A stretch of DNA of 64,000 nt from positions 6,724,501-6,788,500 of the forward strand of contig NC_052667.1 of NCBI RefSeq assembly GCF_016802725.1, given 5' to 3'. This stretch comes from Solenopsis invicta (lineage: Eukaryota > Arthropoda > Insecta > Hymenoptera > Formicidae). Positions 25,534 to 37,322 of the stretch are shown here, piece after piece. Numbering within the stretch: the stretch's first letter is position 1; the number at the start of each line of letters is the position of its first letter. The translations under genes were made by a program, and so were the position numbers. A model generated the notes under the pieces. That model saw only the letters and a list, made by a program, of their open reading frames with translations, did no database searches and had not been told where the DNA came from.

Positions 25534-25679
25534 GAAAGGGCTACAGCGGCATAAATGAAGAGATCATCTGGATCAGCATAGGCATGGGGATCACCATAGC
25601 CATCCTGATCACCATTGCGCTCTGCTACATCGCCCGTGAAAAGTGTCGTAAGCGGCATGAGGGATACTACACGTCATGA
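25534..25679 (+). CDS. Terminal exon of a predicted small single-pass membrane protein
   Basis: After the acceptor CTCCCGTTTTCAG, 47 codons plus a split codon run to TGA at 25677-25679. Codons are GC-ending (GGC, ATC, GCC, CTG), unlike the AT-rich background. The reading GKGYSGINEEIIW leads into a hydrophobic stretch ISIGMGITIAILITIALCY (about 22-24 residues), then a short basic tail AREKCRKRHEGYYTS. That pattern predicts one transmembrane helix with the basic C-terminus in the cytoplasm. There is no cleavable signal peptide if it joins to 12557-12673, implying an N-out, C-in topology. Phase 1 matches that start exon. The family is not recognised. An alternative is that this is the last exon of a larger receptor with exons I failed to see. 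Confidence 0.65.
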
Positions 25680-26422
25680 CGCATGTTTCCGCCGCCCTCG
25701 TGGGCGTCCTGGTCATTTAGCCCGACGACACCAGGAATCCTTTTCAGTCCGACCACGTCAAGGGGTAAACCGCGGGCTTACTACATCACCGTCTGAACAT
25801 CCCCTTCACGCCTTTCCAATGGAAAAAGCCCTGGTAGCCGCGTCAAAATATGAATGAGCGTGAAAGGAAAATTCGTGCTTTTCTCTGCATTAGTGAAATA
25901 GCGACGGTCGCGTCGCATCATGAAAACGATTTTCTCAATCAGGAAAATCCGGAGATTATGACAAAAATCTCCGTGATTTTATCTTCCCCTTAAAAAAAAA
26001 AAAGAGTCATTCGAACAAAAAAAAGAGATTGAGAGGATTAAGAGAGTTAAGAGGATTCTCTAATTGAAACTCGAGGACGGATAGATCGATTAAAAATAGA
26101 AAAAAAGCAAAAAGAGAAAATAACGTCGCGCGCGCTTCCATTGTTAGAACTTAAAGACCAGCGGAATACGGTTTGTTTATACGGGAAAATCGATTTCAAA
26201 TTTCTTCGCGAGCGTAAAGTTTTATCATCGGTACATAGACTCTTCGCATTTAGCGTTCGAAATGCGGAACGTGTTCGCAACGGTATCACGCGTTGGCAGG
26301 GCTATTTTTCCAGAAAGAGAGAGAAGGAAGGGGAGTAACTTTCGCACCATTACGCACACTAGAAGCAGCAAAGATTCTCAAGAAAGGGAAGACTAATATT
26401 ACCTCAAAGGCTTAAAGGCTAC
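25680..26422 (+). other. Probable 3' UTR and downstream flank of the small membrane-protein gene
   Basis: The first about 180 nt remain GC-rich, as expected for a transcribed 3' UTR, then become AT-rich. ATTAAA at 26089-26094 is a weak candidate polyadenylation signal. Open frames here are chance. Confidence 0.35.
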
Positions 26423-27256
26423 AGGATTGGAAAATAACGCGTTTCTTGCTCTTAGCGTTATACATATATATATATTTTTTTTTTAGTAAGAACGTTATTT
26501 TTCTATTTTATTAACTGTGACGGTAAGGTAGTTGAATTTTTTCAGTAACAAAATTAACATTACTTTTATCGTTATCTTTTACGTTTTATTTGTGATTAGT
26601 TGGGTTGTGTATGCACTGAGAAAACAAAAGTGTTCACTTGACTAAGTCTTTTAACATAATTTTTTCAGTTCAAAATATTTAAGTGTCTGACTTAAATGTA
26701 TAAAATGTTTGAATTTCAGTTTAAGCATTCATGTGTTTAACTTAAATACATAAATACTTAAACTGAAAAAATTCAATCGAGTTTCTCAGTGCGCTTAATT
26801 TCCAGTCTCCAGCTGATACAGCCCGTTGTTACAAATGCAGTTTTAAGATGTCATAAGCGAATCGTATTGTCGCGTACATTTTAAAGACAGCTTTGAATTT
26901 GAAATCGTTATGTTGAAATTTTTTAACACGACACTGATGGTGCAAAAAGATATAAATTTTGCTGTACTTGTAAATTTAATATAAATCAAAATTGTTAAGT
27001 TTGTATTTGAAATATTTTTAAATCTTTCTTTTTGCGGTCATTCTTACGAATTTAAGATACAAAATAATATTGTTTCCATTAGTGTTTCAACAAGAAACGT
27101 TAGAAAAGTAAAAGTTTCATGTTAATTTGATCTTGTTTTGGCATCAAAAATGGAAAAAAAGTAGCGAATCGTTACTTTTCATGTAACGATAATGATAACG
27201 ACGAGTTTTGAAATGACTTTCAAAAAGACGAGCTGCTTTCGATTTTTCCAATCCTG
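26423..27256. mobile_element. GTAAC-ended inverted-repeat element, copy 3, with a nested MITE
   Basis: Left end GGATTGGAAAATAACGCGTT resembles the left end at 12744. Right end CGAATCGTTACTTTTCATGT and the terminal TTTTTCCAATCCTGGCTA match the family. A separate CACTGAG MITE sits inside at 26613-26792. No transposase reading. Confidence 0.55.
26613..26792. mobile_element. CACTGAG MITE, copy 1 (nested)
   Basis: Ends GCACTGAGAAAAC and GTTTCTCAGTGC are inverted repeats. Inside, AAGTGTCTGACTTAAATG and TTAAATACATAAATACTTAA precede AACTGAAAAAATTCAATCGA. Related copies lie at 50625, 54442 and 60047. It interrupts the GTAAC-family element, so it inserted later. Confidence 0.75.
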
Positions 27257-27563
27257 GCTATGAAGATTCCTATCTGAAATGAGAACGGATAGACCAGCAC
27301 GGATCTATGGTAAATCGGCGACTGTCACCCGCAACGGCAACTATGAGGTAATACTACAAGTAGTTTTCTCCGACGTTCAACAAATTGTGATTTCTTCCGA
27401 ACGCACCCGAGCTTTGTATCTAGACGGTAGAGCGACATGTGTGTACGAGAGTATATGCGAGAGTATAGTCAATGGACCATTATTCTCATTCGCGCCTGTA
27501 CGTGTCCTCGAAAGAGCTTTCCGGTGTTAAAACGTTTCTAAAAGGCGACGCAACGGGACGCCC

Positions 27564-27603
27564 GTGCAGTGCACTTTAACTAGGTAGTTAAAGTGCACTG
27601 CAC
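27564..27603. repeat. Perfect 18 bp inverted repeat with a 4-base loop
   Basis: GTGCAGTGCACTTTAACT (27564-27581), loop AGGT, AGTTAAAGTGCACTGCAC (27586-27603). The arms match at every base. The loop is too small for a normal microRNA precursor. Could be a cruciform-forming remnant or a dimeric binding site. Confidence 0.95.
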
Positions 27604-29010
27604 AGATAAAGTAAATGGCAATTATCTACTAGATGGGGGCGACCCGACTGCTTGACAAATATAGATGAAGTAAAACTAATGATGACGACCTTTATTCTCA
27701 GAGAGAAACTCTTATCTTAACTCTTTTCTTTTTTTTTTAATTCAAATGCGAGGGGAAGAAGGAAATTGACTTTGCAATGTATCTTTGTTCCATGAAAATT
27801 CTCGTCTCTTACATTCGAATTAAAATAATTGCCGCTCGCAAATGGCTCAAATAGCTAGACGGAATAAAACTGAAGAAAGCTCAAAGGAACTTACATAATT
27901 CTCAATTTTAATAATCAAAGCGTTATCTTGGCTTCACGTTACGCGCGCCCCAATTAGATCACGCTTTAATTTTCGTCCATCTTTATCGCGAACGTGAACT
28001 ATTAAATATTTTTCAAAGGACTAAGAAATAATACGTAATAATTCGCGAACATGGTACTGCATTTGCGAAGCGTGCATCGTAATTGACAAATACCAGACTT
28101 CACGTAACAATTATTTTCCGATTCAAGAATTCGTTGATGCCGGAAACGTTAACAAGTCCCGCAGAGACTTTAATCCTTACGCGAATCGTTCACCTGGGGG
28201 GCAGCGCGAAGGAGGAGGATAATTTAAAAGATTAAGACGTTTTTCACACGTCTCGCCGACGCCTTTCAGATAATTGCCCGGGTATTCTCATCACGAATGC
28301 GAATGATACCGCGCGGAATCGTTTTCATTACTCATCCGGCGCTCTTTACCCCGGGACAAATGGAAGTATCTCATCAAAGTGTTCCCAAGCAGAAAATTCT
28401 ACTCTAAATGAAAGTGCGGTGATTTACGGCTATGACGAGCGATTTCACGGATCACGCGAGCAGATCCCTCATCGTTGTCCGCAAAACTGGAAGCCGGGAG
28501 CATCAGCTCTTATTAACGATTATTAAAGCGGTCTTTACGCTTCCCTCTTAATCGCGCTTGTCGTCTTCATATACGACAAGCGCGACTCTATATTATTGGC
28601 AAGCGATCGATTAAATCGTGAGCTGAATAATTCCGGAGCTGGATAAATCTTTCATCGTCGTTTACCGCAATTAACTCTGCCATCCACCGAAAACTTCAAT
28701 ATCCGTTTATATCCGCGACGCGTGTTGCCGCGGCTTGTAAAAGTTTAATCCCACGTTGTTTCCCCGCTTCCTTTCCGGCGCTTGGGAAAATATCGCTTGA
28801 CTCTATCGGAGATCGCTCGCCGACACGCCTTCCCGCTTCAATCGATACTTCGATTGCACTTCGTATTATTGGGCCGCCTCTTGCAGCTGACGATAGTCCC
28901 AGGCGCCATGCGTTTCCGTCGAACGTATTATGTACGTACGTTTCCCACGGCGACGTGCAATCCGACCTGCTCGCGTAACGCGAGCAATCTCCGAACAATT
29001 TAATCATATC
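27604..29010. other. Moderately GC-rich non-coding stretch
   Basis: From about 28140 to 29000 GC content is above background on both strands without simple repeats, and open frames at 28696-29007 (minus) and 28782-29003 (plus) overlap each other and look like chance. It may hold conserved regulatory DNA. Nothing specific can be named. Confidence 0.3.
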
Positions 29011-32000
29011 ATTAAAAGTTTTAATTGCGCCCCATACAACTTTTTCTTTCGTCTCGATTGAGACAAATGTTTGTTATTTAGGGGAGAGCTGCCAAAATGC
29101 GTGTCGGTCTCCTAAAGCGTACCTTTTCAATATTTTTACTTCATGTAAGCGATATGTAGTGACAGAAATAAAAAGTAAGATGTAAGTAATATATAGATAA
29201 AAATTTAACAAGTTTTATTTTATTTTGTGCATATTCTATCAGTATTTTGGAAAATCAGATAATAGCTCATGTAAATTTTCGTCAACTTATGCAGCTTCTA
29301 ATAATGTTATTATGCAATTTTATTTCGAATTGTTGTATTTTCATAAAAGAAGACTCGACGCAGAATATTTTACATTCACTGTGCATACATATTTATAATT
29401 ATTTGAAAATTAAATTGATACTTTTATAAACTCTATCAAGTTTCCTACTATACTAATTCGTACTACTACAAACTTTTCTACAGAGAAATGATACTAACGT
29501 AAGATTGATAATAGTAAAACTAGTAAGTGCTACGAATAAAAATATGCCGATTACAAAAATTAATTCAAGTCAGTTTTATTGTTGTTTGTTAATTATTAAA
29601 TATTTCATCTCTTCTTCGATAAATTATTAATAAAATAAATATTAGTTAATGGTTTCCTATATTTTCAAGTGTTATACTTTGATTCGTAAATTCGATATTT
29701 TCGAAGACGATACGATTTAAGAGACCATAGATACGCTGTACGCAACCGGTTTTCTAAGTCGCACCTTCCAGCATGTTACAGAAAAAAAGCGTATAACAAA
29801 TTAATTTGTTATTACTGAAAGGTTTAACGTGTAATAATAGATGACTGAAACATCGAGTTACAATTTTGAACTTTGATTTGCATCCAAAACAACACTAAAT
29901 GCGAAATATAATAAAAAATGGCAACTCTCCCTTAAAAAAAAAAATTATATTAAAAAAAGATTAAATTAATGCAAATTTAAAAATGCTATATTTTAACGTG
30001 ATTTAAGCTTACTAGTCCTGCAAGAAATTTTAAATGTAGATAGAGCTTCACGTTACTCAAACGAAGTTCTGATATTGAAAGACGTAATTCTCGTCAAAAT
30101 ATTTCCGTGGTGCAAATCGCGTTACTCAACGAGACCTCAAGATTACACGATAAATTGAATACGATCGCAAAGTGCGCGAGTCTATAGTAAGAAAGATATT
30201 TATAGTTATAAAACGAGAGAGCGTCGGAAGCATCTTCGGGCACGTCTTTTTAGCTTTATCTCAGGCGTGTTCTTGCGAGTGTCGCAATACGTCCAAGTGA
30301 CTTTCTCTATCGCGTAGATTGCACTCTCATTAGATAACTTCGAAACTTCGTCTGTGCGTCAACGTAATTAAAAGGGGTACTTAGCTACGTAGTCCCGAGG
30401 CTACGATTAATTCCGTATAACTTAAGAATCCTGACCAAACTCTAGAATATACTTCTGAGATTACACTCGGGCCTCACAATCTGAAAAGATATCGATCTTT
30501 AGAGTATTTATCGTTAGAACAACAGGTTTCTCTCCAAAGCGTGTTCCCCGCGAAATGGTTGTCGAGGAGTTTCGCGAGATATTAGCTGTTGAAAATCCAA
30601 ATAGCGATCTTTCCCAAAGATCTATCGCAAATTTGTCCTATACGTGTAAAAGTGTGTGAATAAAATAAATGTATCATAATTTAAAAAATTTTAAATATTT
30701 CGTGGCCAACAGTGTTGGGAGGCTGTTTTTTGTTAGAATTAAATATTTGTTGTGACGTGGCTAAAAGAAATGTTGTGCAGCTATCACGTAAGGATTTGGC
30801 GGGTGCGAAGCGACCGGTTGCCAAAAAAATCATTAAAATATAATAATTTTTCCTCTAAACGAGTAATAATTTACGCGTCTGTAAAAATACACGTCGGCCA
30901 ACGCACGATTATCCGCTTAGCCTTCAAGTATAAAAAAAAATTTTATTAATAACATCTATTTTTTTCCTCATCTCGGTTGCGACTGATACATAAATATCAT
31001 CTCGATATAACCAACATATAAATTCTGTTATCTCAAACTGCCAATTATCCTTGCAAAATTGCGCCATGATTGCATTGCAATCTAAATCGAGCTAAAAGCT
31101 GACAATTCGTTATTTATTTTGGAGCAAGCGCACATATGTTTGTATATTTACTTTGACAAATGGAAATGCATCCACAGCCGTTGTGTAAAGCCAGAGCCGC
31201 GCCGTGAATGACAAGTAGTCTCCGTTTCGCGTTTAATCAATCGCGCAGAATGAGGAAGGCCCAATTGCAATTGGCGAAATCATTAACTCAAACGAACTGT
31301 CTTGACGACCGGTGACCTCGCACATAATGAAGATGAATGTTCCTCGCGCGTGCGATCCACCGTCTTGTGGACTTTAGACATACATGTATGTTTGTACTTT
31401 ATAATAATTGTCGAGAGAACTTGTCTCTCGCATTAATGGCCGGCGCTTAGCATATAGGGGCATGTATGTATATGTAAATGTGTATGTATATTTTACAAAT
31501 TTTAATATAGTGTGTATTCAAAACGCGAGGCATTATGCACACCGATCGTATGTGTACTTTATAGTTTGTACATCTACTGAAAGTAGAAAGAGGATGGCAT
31601 TCAGCATTACGTCTACTGCAAATGACCAAATTCATAGATCGATGTACTTCTTCATTTGTAATGAATAAACTGTTGTATCATATTCAAGCTTCATGCGTCG
31701 CATTTTTTACCCCGTATTTCGAAACCGCAAACTGAATTATTGAAGACTCGCAATGATATACGTGACAGTTGGGAATAAGGGAGACAACGTTTTACTCAAA
31801 AAGCTCATTCTCTTTCGTCAGTTATTAGGAATTTAAAAGGCTCATATCTGGAAAATGGAATAAGCAATGGTGAAAGAGATGTATTGCAATGACGTCCAAG
31901 TCAGTGATATACATCTTTGTACATTTATTTTGCAAATTATTTTCAAATAATGATAATTGCTAATAATAATATTAATAATAATAATTGTATCTTTTGATGC

Positions 32001-32997
32001 CATAACACCAAACAATTGACCATGCCTACTTAAGTAATGTACAGCGCTTAACAATTAATAGAGATTAGTACCGACTCTCATACATGTAGCTATCGCAGGA
32101 ACTCTCGTGGCAAATAAAGAAAAAAAAGTGAGCTGCCTCTGATCATTTGCGCTCGTCGTTTCGTGTTCTCGCTCCATTACTACTGATATTAGCTCCCGCT
32201 ACTTCGCTTTTGTAAAATAAAACAGAAGAAAAACATTAAGCTTTTTGTGTCTGTATGTGTAAACGCACGTGTAACGTAATTGCTGTACGCCGCGCACTTT
32301 AAGCGGCAAACTCTGATATATACAAATTTTCCCCGGACCACTGCGCTGTCTTCTCTGCCGGCTCGTATCTATATGTTGAAATATCCATGCAATAAGAAAA
32401 AAAATAAAATCGATGTAACATCTCGTCTAATTTATTATTTGAGAAATATAACATGAGTATAAAAAGGTAATAAACTATAGCAAATTTTGAAAATTGACTT
32501 TTCAATGTAGCAAAGTTTCACTTATTTAGGCAAATTAGGCAGTAAGATATGTCTATATCTCAAAATATTTAAAAATATTTTAAAGCGTTCTGATTTTAAT
32601 TTATATACATAAATTCAGTCGTACTCGAACCGCCAGAGATACGCGTGTGAAAAATTAACGATAAAGAACAGTTATATTTGCAAAACATGATTTCTTTATA
32701 AGCTCACATATGTTTTTACTTCCTAATCTTTTCCTTATAGACATATATGTGCATACAAGCATACAACAATAAAAATCAAACACCCATCGCGCATACATTC
32801 GCACACATACACATATACACAAAAATACTCTCTCTCTCTTTCTCTCTGTTGCTGGGAGAAATATTGTGGTGTTTGAATTAACATTTCAAAAAGTAGGCAG
32901 AATATATTGACGAATTGCTAGACAGACGGTATAAGAGTATAATATTAAGTGGTATTGATGAGAGAGAAATTTTAATTTACACAATATATTATTAAAT
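29011..32997. other. AT-rich intergenic stretch on the 3' side of Acsl
   Basis: No exon, RNA gene or clear mobile element recognised. A GC-richer patch lies at about 31190-31350, and CT-rich tracts near 32826-32850. Confidence 0.4.
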
Positions 32998-33003
32998 TTA
33001 TTA
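32998..33003 (-). terminator. Acsl: Candidate polyadenylation signal AATAAA for Acsl
   Basis: First canonical hexamer downstream of the Acsl stop codon on the minus strand. Used as a guess for transcript end only. Confidence 0.3.
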
Positions 33004-33985
33004 CTAAACCTGCCTTGAAATTGATCTAATTGCGTGCCGAACACAAACAGCCTCGATTTTCGTTTCTTCTTTATATATACAATTATATATTACTCGTAAA
33101 AAAACGAAAAGCTCTCTGAGAAGATCTATTTCAAACATCCCGTCCTGTCTGAAGACCGAACTCGATAATTTTGAACAACACTTAAAATAAGTACACCATA
33201 CGAGTCATAAATTTTACCGAAATCAGCTCGTTCGCAAAGATGTCGTGACTGGCCCATTAACACCGACAATTAGATAGGTGCACTACTCAAATAAAGACGC
33301 GACAAATCGATTGACTAATAACAAAAAACGGAGTAGGACGACAACAATTTTCTCCAAGAAAATCGTCTTGTACCATTTTTTTTTCCAATATCACATTGCG
33401 ATATAACTTTACAATGTCAATTTGCATTCGATAATGTAAAGTTAATACGTAAAGTAATATACAGAAAATTCCGTTGATTCACGAAACCGAATAGTCGACT
33501 TGTGTACAACAGATGTATATCAGACAATCGAGATCGATGTAAAAATGCGCACAATTTGTCGCGCTCGGAAGACCTAATGAAGAAATGCCTTTAAAAAGCG
33601 ATACTTTCATTTTTTAATCAAAAGATCTCGGCTTTCTTCGAATGATTTCCTCAAATAATTAAGTCAAATGACTCGATTTAATCAAGTGAATTAATCACAA
33701 TCTGATTTAACAAGATGATTTAATTTGATTAAAATCAGCAGGTCAAAGATTGTGATTAACTTCGTTGATAATACCGTGAAAATCACACTCAAAAACGCAA
33801 TCTTTTGATTATCATTACAATTGCACACGCGATTGGCACGTCTCCCGTGACCAGCGTGAAATGTGAGCTTATGACAAAGTTTACATGTGTCTATGAATTA
33901 TCGAGGTACCGTCTGTTGGACAAGATAATTTCTTAGGTTTAGATCCCCATCACACGCAACACTTAGTGCATCCTATGGCGGAACA
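32998..33985 (-). other. Acsl: Probable 3' UTR of Acsl
   Basis: Sequence after the Acsl stop codon on the minus strand. The nearest canonical AATAAA reading leftward on that strand is at 33003-32998, which would give a 3' UTR of about 985 nt. ATTAAA variants occur earlier, near 33677 and 33719. The actual cleavage site cannot be told from sequence. Confidence 0.4.
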
Positions 33986-34140
33986 TCACGAGGCGTACAT
34001 CCTATTAATTTCATGTTGATAACGTTCCTGAACCGCTTTTCTTTTGAGCTTAAACGCCGCAGTAACTAGACCCATGTCGGGTGACCATTGCTCTGCACAC
34101 AATTTCACAGCACCGGGTATTTCGAACCTTTGGAGCTTAC
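33986..34140 (-). CDS. Acsl: Acsl coding exon 7 (residues 657-707, stop)
   Basis: Acceptor GTCAATTGTAG. The split codon gives Cys657, then KLQRFEIP. Contains GLVTAAFKLKRK and ends INRMYAS with TGA at 33988-33986. Confidence 0.95.
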
Positions 34141-37100
34141 CTACAATTGACAGAGAAGTGGTTAAATAAGAGAGATAATAAAATCTATTGACAAAAATAA
34201 AAATAAAAATAAAAAATATATAAAAACGTACATTTCTTCGCTTGCTCGACAAGTTCTTGAAGTACCGCTTTCTCGATCTGTGGACTGTTACAGAGTTCCT
34301 CAAGGCTCTTGCCAGTTAAGCCTAAATTACTAGCGATCTCTTCCAAATAATGCGGATTAGGTACGACCAATGCCACTGTGTACGCCTTATTCGCATCGCC
34401 GTACACGCAAATATTTTCTACGACAGGGCAAGTCTTTAACTCAGCCTCGACCTTACCCAAGGAAACGTACTCGCCAAGTTGCAGTTTAACCAAGTCTTTC
34501 TTTCGATCTGTAAATAAACATTCACATCGTCAGAAAAATATCAAAAATAATAACTGACTAGATATTTTTTAAAGAAATAAAAAAAAAATGCTTTTGTGCG
34601 GTATTTTTTAATGACATACCAATAATTTTAATAGAGCCATCTGCATGAAACTCGCCGATATCGCCTGTTCGGAACCACTGTCTGCCATCCTCTTGGAAGA
34701 AATCTTCTTTCGTTTTATCCGATAGTTTATAGTAACCCGCGGAAACTATGTCGCCACCGATCACGATCTCTCCTCTGGGATGCGGGTGGTCTTGGACTCG
34801 ATAACCAGCTTCTTCCCAGTTCTCCAATCTGATATCGCAAACCGTAGTAGGTGCCCCGACTCTTCCAGTGGTTCTATCGTACTCTAAAAAAGAAATATAT
34901 GACGTGACAATATGAACATCTAATGATTACGTTACGGTTCTTAAATACATACGATCCATAACGGTTGCGCAAGAAGACGTTTCCGTGAGGCCATATCCTT
35001 GAGTCACAGTGACGCATAAGCAGAGTTTCACTTGATTATGAGTATCTGGACTGAGTGGAGCGCCTCCGGAGAGAACAAGCCTAACGTGACCACCGAGCAC
35101 TTGCTTCGCGGCGCCAAAAATGTATTTGTCGAATAAAGGTGTTTCATAGCCTCGCTTCGTCCACTTTAATTTGTATTCATACGCAAAATTGAAGATGGCT
35201 TGTCTGAACGGGCCAGATTTCTTTACTTTCTCGTTTATTCCTTTAGAAATGCGATCGAGAATAAGCTGAAACAATTTTATATTCCTATTAGCATTACCTA
35301 TAAAAGTTATATTAAAAAAAATACAAAATTTGATAGAAAAAAAAGAAAACATGTGTATACTAAAATATTTTTCTATTTTTTATTTACAAATATTTAAAAA
35401 GCCGAAACGTTCAGATTTTACATAATGTAAAGTCAAATATATTGTGATAATCACATAACCATTTACTATTTACTAACCTGTTTGGCTCTTATACTTTTTC
35501 ACTCTTCTCAATTTTATTTATGAATTAAATAACTCGAGATATATAAATAATTTACAAATAGTTTAATAATTGAACAATTTTCTTTTCAAGTTAAAGGTCT
35601 AAGTAGTAAGAAGAAATTGAAAGATTTACAAAGATGACTCACCGGTACTGCGGTCAAGCAAGTTGGATGGAGAACGGACGCATCACCCTTTGATCCCCTC
35701 TGAATCTTGCTACTCGAATCGATAAGCGTAAGCGGCGAACTATAACCGATGGGTACTCCGTTCAAAAGACACACGCTCTCGGCCAGTAACTCAAAAACAT
35801 GAGCCAATGGCAAGAAACCGAGAAAAACGTCATCCGGAAAGATCTCGACAGCATCGCAGAATGCTTTCAAAGTACTTAAGATATTTTTGTGAGAGAGAAG
35901 GACGCCTTTTGGCACTCCGGTCGAGCCAGACGTGTACATAATTATTGCGGTGTCATCGCTCTTCGGCGAATTAGCACTCGCACTCGACTTGTTGCCCATT
36001 TTGACAACGTCAGAGAAGGGTAGCAGTTGCACTCCATCCTGAAACAAGCGTACGCAATAAAAAATACCTAAAAGCAAAAAAAAGAGCATATGCATACGAA
36101 TGGTCATAAATGACAATCTAGTCCTGCCATCAACGATTATGTAATAACAGCCACTCACAGTCAATATTATAACTATTAGGCAAAAACTTGTAAAAGAACA
36201 TAAAATCAAAGACTCATGTGCGTCGCATCTGATAACCGGTTATTCAAAATGTTAATTAATGTTACACAATGATTATTTTATTAAAACTTACGTAACCATA
36301 AAAAAAGAAAGTCTGAATAAAGTCTCTGTATACTTACGACTTAACTCATCAAAGTCAAACGCCAATTCGTATTTAAAACTAATATTTCAAATGTACCTTA
36401 TAACCTTTGGTGCTAGTCGGTTTGAGTTGATCTTCCAAATAGATAATTTTCTTAACCTCCGGCACCATGTCCAGCAGACGCTTGAATTTCGGCAGAAGTT
36501 CATGGCTGGTAATAACAGTATCGACTTCGGTTTCGTTGATACCGTGAGCGATAGCCTCGTCTCCCAAAGTCGCGTAGATCGTTACCACGGTGAAATTTTG
36601 CTTGAAGCACGCGTGTGCTGCTATCATCCATTCCGCTCTCGTCTCGGCGAAGATAACGATATTTTGACGTGGCTTCATACCAAGTTCTGCCAAACCTCGT
36701 CCGAAGGAAGCTGCCATCTTGTCGACTTCGCTAAACGACTTCCATTTGTACTCTCCCATTTTATACTGAAAAATAAATTGAATTCCACGAAATTAGTTTC
36801 CCTTCAACCTTGACACCAAGTACAACAATAAAAATATATAGACATGTTGGTTCCTCTTGAGAAGATTTTGTCCTTCAATTTCTTCTCTAACATTTTCATT
36901 TCTTGTATATAAAATAAAAACTTTGAGTATTAAGAGCATTAAAAGATTTGTTAAACGTCCACGTTACCTTTTTGAAGATTCTGCCATTAGGTTGAGGCTC
37001 ATCCTCCTCCGCTAAGATTTGCCTAGTACCAAGACACCTTTTATCGCCGTGCATCTTGGCAACCCAAAGGAGCACCTTTTCCAGAGTATCGACCTTTTCG

Positions 37101-37318
37101 CGCTCGAGCATAACGTGCATCGGTTTCGGGGAATCGACGCTTCTGTACGTGACCTGATTTTCATCTTTGGAGATCGGACGGGCCTTGATCCTCCTGGAGG
37201 CCTTACGCTTCTCCCATGGTCGCTGAAGTATGAGATACACGGGGAAGGTCAGCAAGTCGTACATGTACGACAGAGCCTTGATCGCGTGGATCGCGCCGTA
37301 GATCCAGAAACCTTCCAT
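33986..37318 (-). CDS. Acsl: Long-chain acyl-CoA synthetase, ACSL3/ACSL4 type (complete, 7 coding exons)
   Basis: Activates long-chain fatty acids to acyl-CoA using ATP and CoA through an acyl-adenylate, at ER, lipid-droplet or related membranes (family knowledge). Coding exons on the minus strand: 37318-36968, 36765-36397, 36038-35643, 35265-34953, 34883-34620, 34507-34232, 34140-33986. They join in frame to 2124 nt, 707 residues plus stop, the usual length for this subfamily. Visible parts: an N-terminal hydrophobic anchor (about residues 4-31), the ATP-binding loop YTSGSTGVPKG (275-285), GFLPLAHVFE (314-323), GYSSP (338-342), SGGAPLS (438-444), QGYGLTE (461-467), WFRTGDIGEF (546-555) and the fatty-acyl-CoA signature around DRKKDLVKLQLGEYVSLGKV (565-584). 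The C-terminus ends KLKRK..MYAS. ACSL3/4 rather than ACSL1 is indicated by the KGSKGD-like RGSKGD, the NWEEAGY block and the DRKKDLVKLQ.GEYVSLGKVE block. Introns are 202, 358, 377, 69, 112 and 91 nt. No frameshift or missing key residue was seen. Confidence 0.97.
34232..34507 (-). CDS. Acsl: Acsl coding exon 6 (residues 565-657)
   Basis: Acceptor TTTATTTACAG. The split codon restores Asp565 of DRKKDLVKLQ. Encodes the hinge and the start of the mobile C-terminal domain, including GEYVSLGKVEAELKTCPVVE. Donor AAAT|GTACGT, phase 1. Confidence 0.95.
34620..34883 (-). CDS. Acsl: Acsl coding exon 5 (residues 477-565)
   Basis: Acceptor TTCTTTTTTAG. The split codon gives Gln477, then YDRTTGRVGAP. Contains HPRGEIVIGG and WFRTGDIGEF with the Asp that contacts the ribose in this superfamily. 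Donor ATTG|GTATGT, phase 1. The 69 nt intron before it is near the minimum size. Confidence 0.95.
34953..35265 (-). CDS. Acsl: Acsl coding exon 4 (residues 373-477)
   Basis: Acceptor TTGTTTCAG, then LILDRISKGINEKV. Contains SGGAPLS and QGYGLTE, the adenylate-forming core motifs. Donor GGATC|GTATGT, phase 1. Confidence 0.95.
35643..36038 (-). CDS. Acsl: Acsl coding exon 3 (residues 241-372), ATP-binding loop
   Basis: Acceptor GCTTGTTTCAG, then DGVQLLPFSDVV. Carries the phosphate-binding loop YTSGSTGVPKG with its Lys, the GFLPLAHVFE motif, and RGSKGD. Ends in LTAVP. Donor ACCG|GTGAGT, phase 0. Confidence 0.96.
36397..36765 (-). CDS. Acsl: Acsl coding exon 2 (residues 118-240)
   Basis: Acceptor TTATTTTTCAG, then YKMGEYKWKSF. 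Contains ETRAEWMIAAHACF (158-171) and TIYATLGDEAIAHGINETEV (179-198), which are hallmarks of the ACSL N-terminal domain. Donor TATAAG|GTACAT, phase 0. A GT four codons back could in principle also act as donor. Confidence 0.95.
36968..37318 (-). CDS. Acsl: Acsl coding exon 1 (residues 1-117)
   Basis: The acceptor TTTAACAG ends at 37323 and the exon starts at 37322 with GGAA before the ATG at 37318. An in-frame ATG five codons earlier (37333) overlaps the intron side of that acceptor, so the inner ATG is preferred. Encodes the membrane anchor, the basic stretch WEKRKASRRIKARP and, near the end, QPNGRIFKK. Donor AAAAG|GTAACG, phase 0. Confidence 0.93.
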
Positions 37319-37322
37319 TTCC

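Noticed and set aside
28696..29007. 103-codon minus and 73-codon plus open frames
   Set aside because: Overlapping, without domains or splice context.
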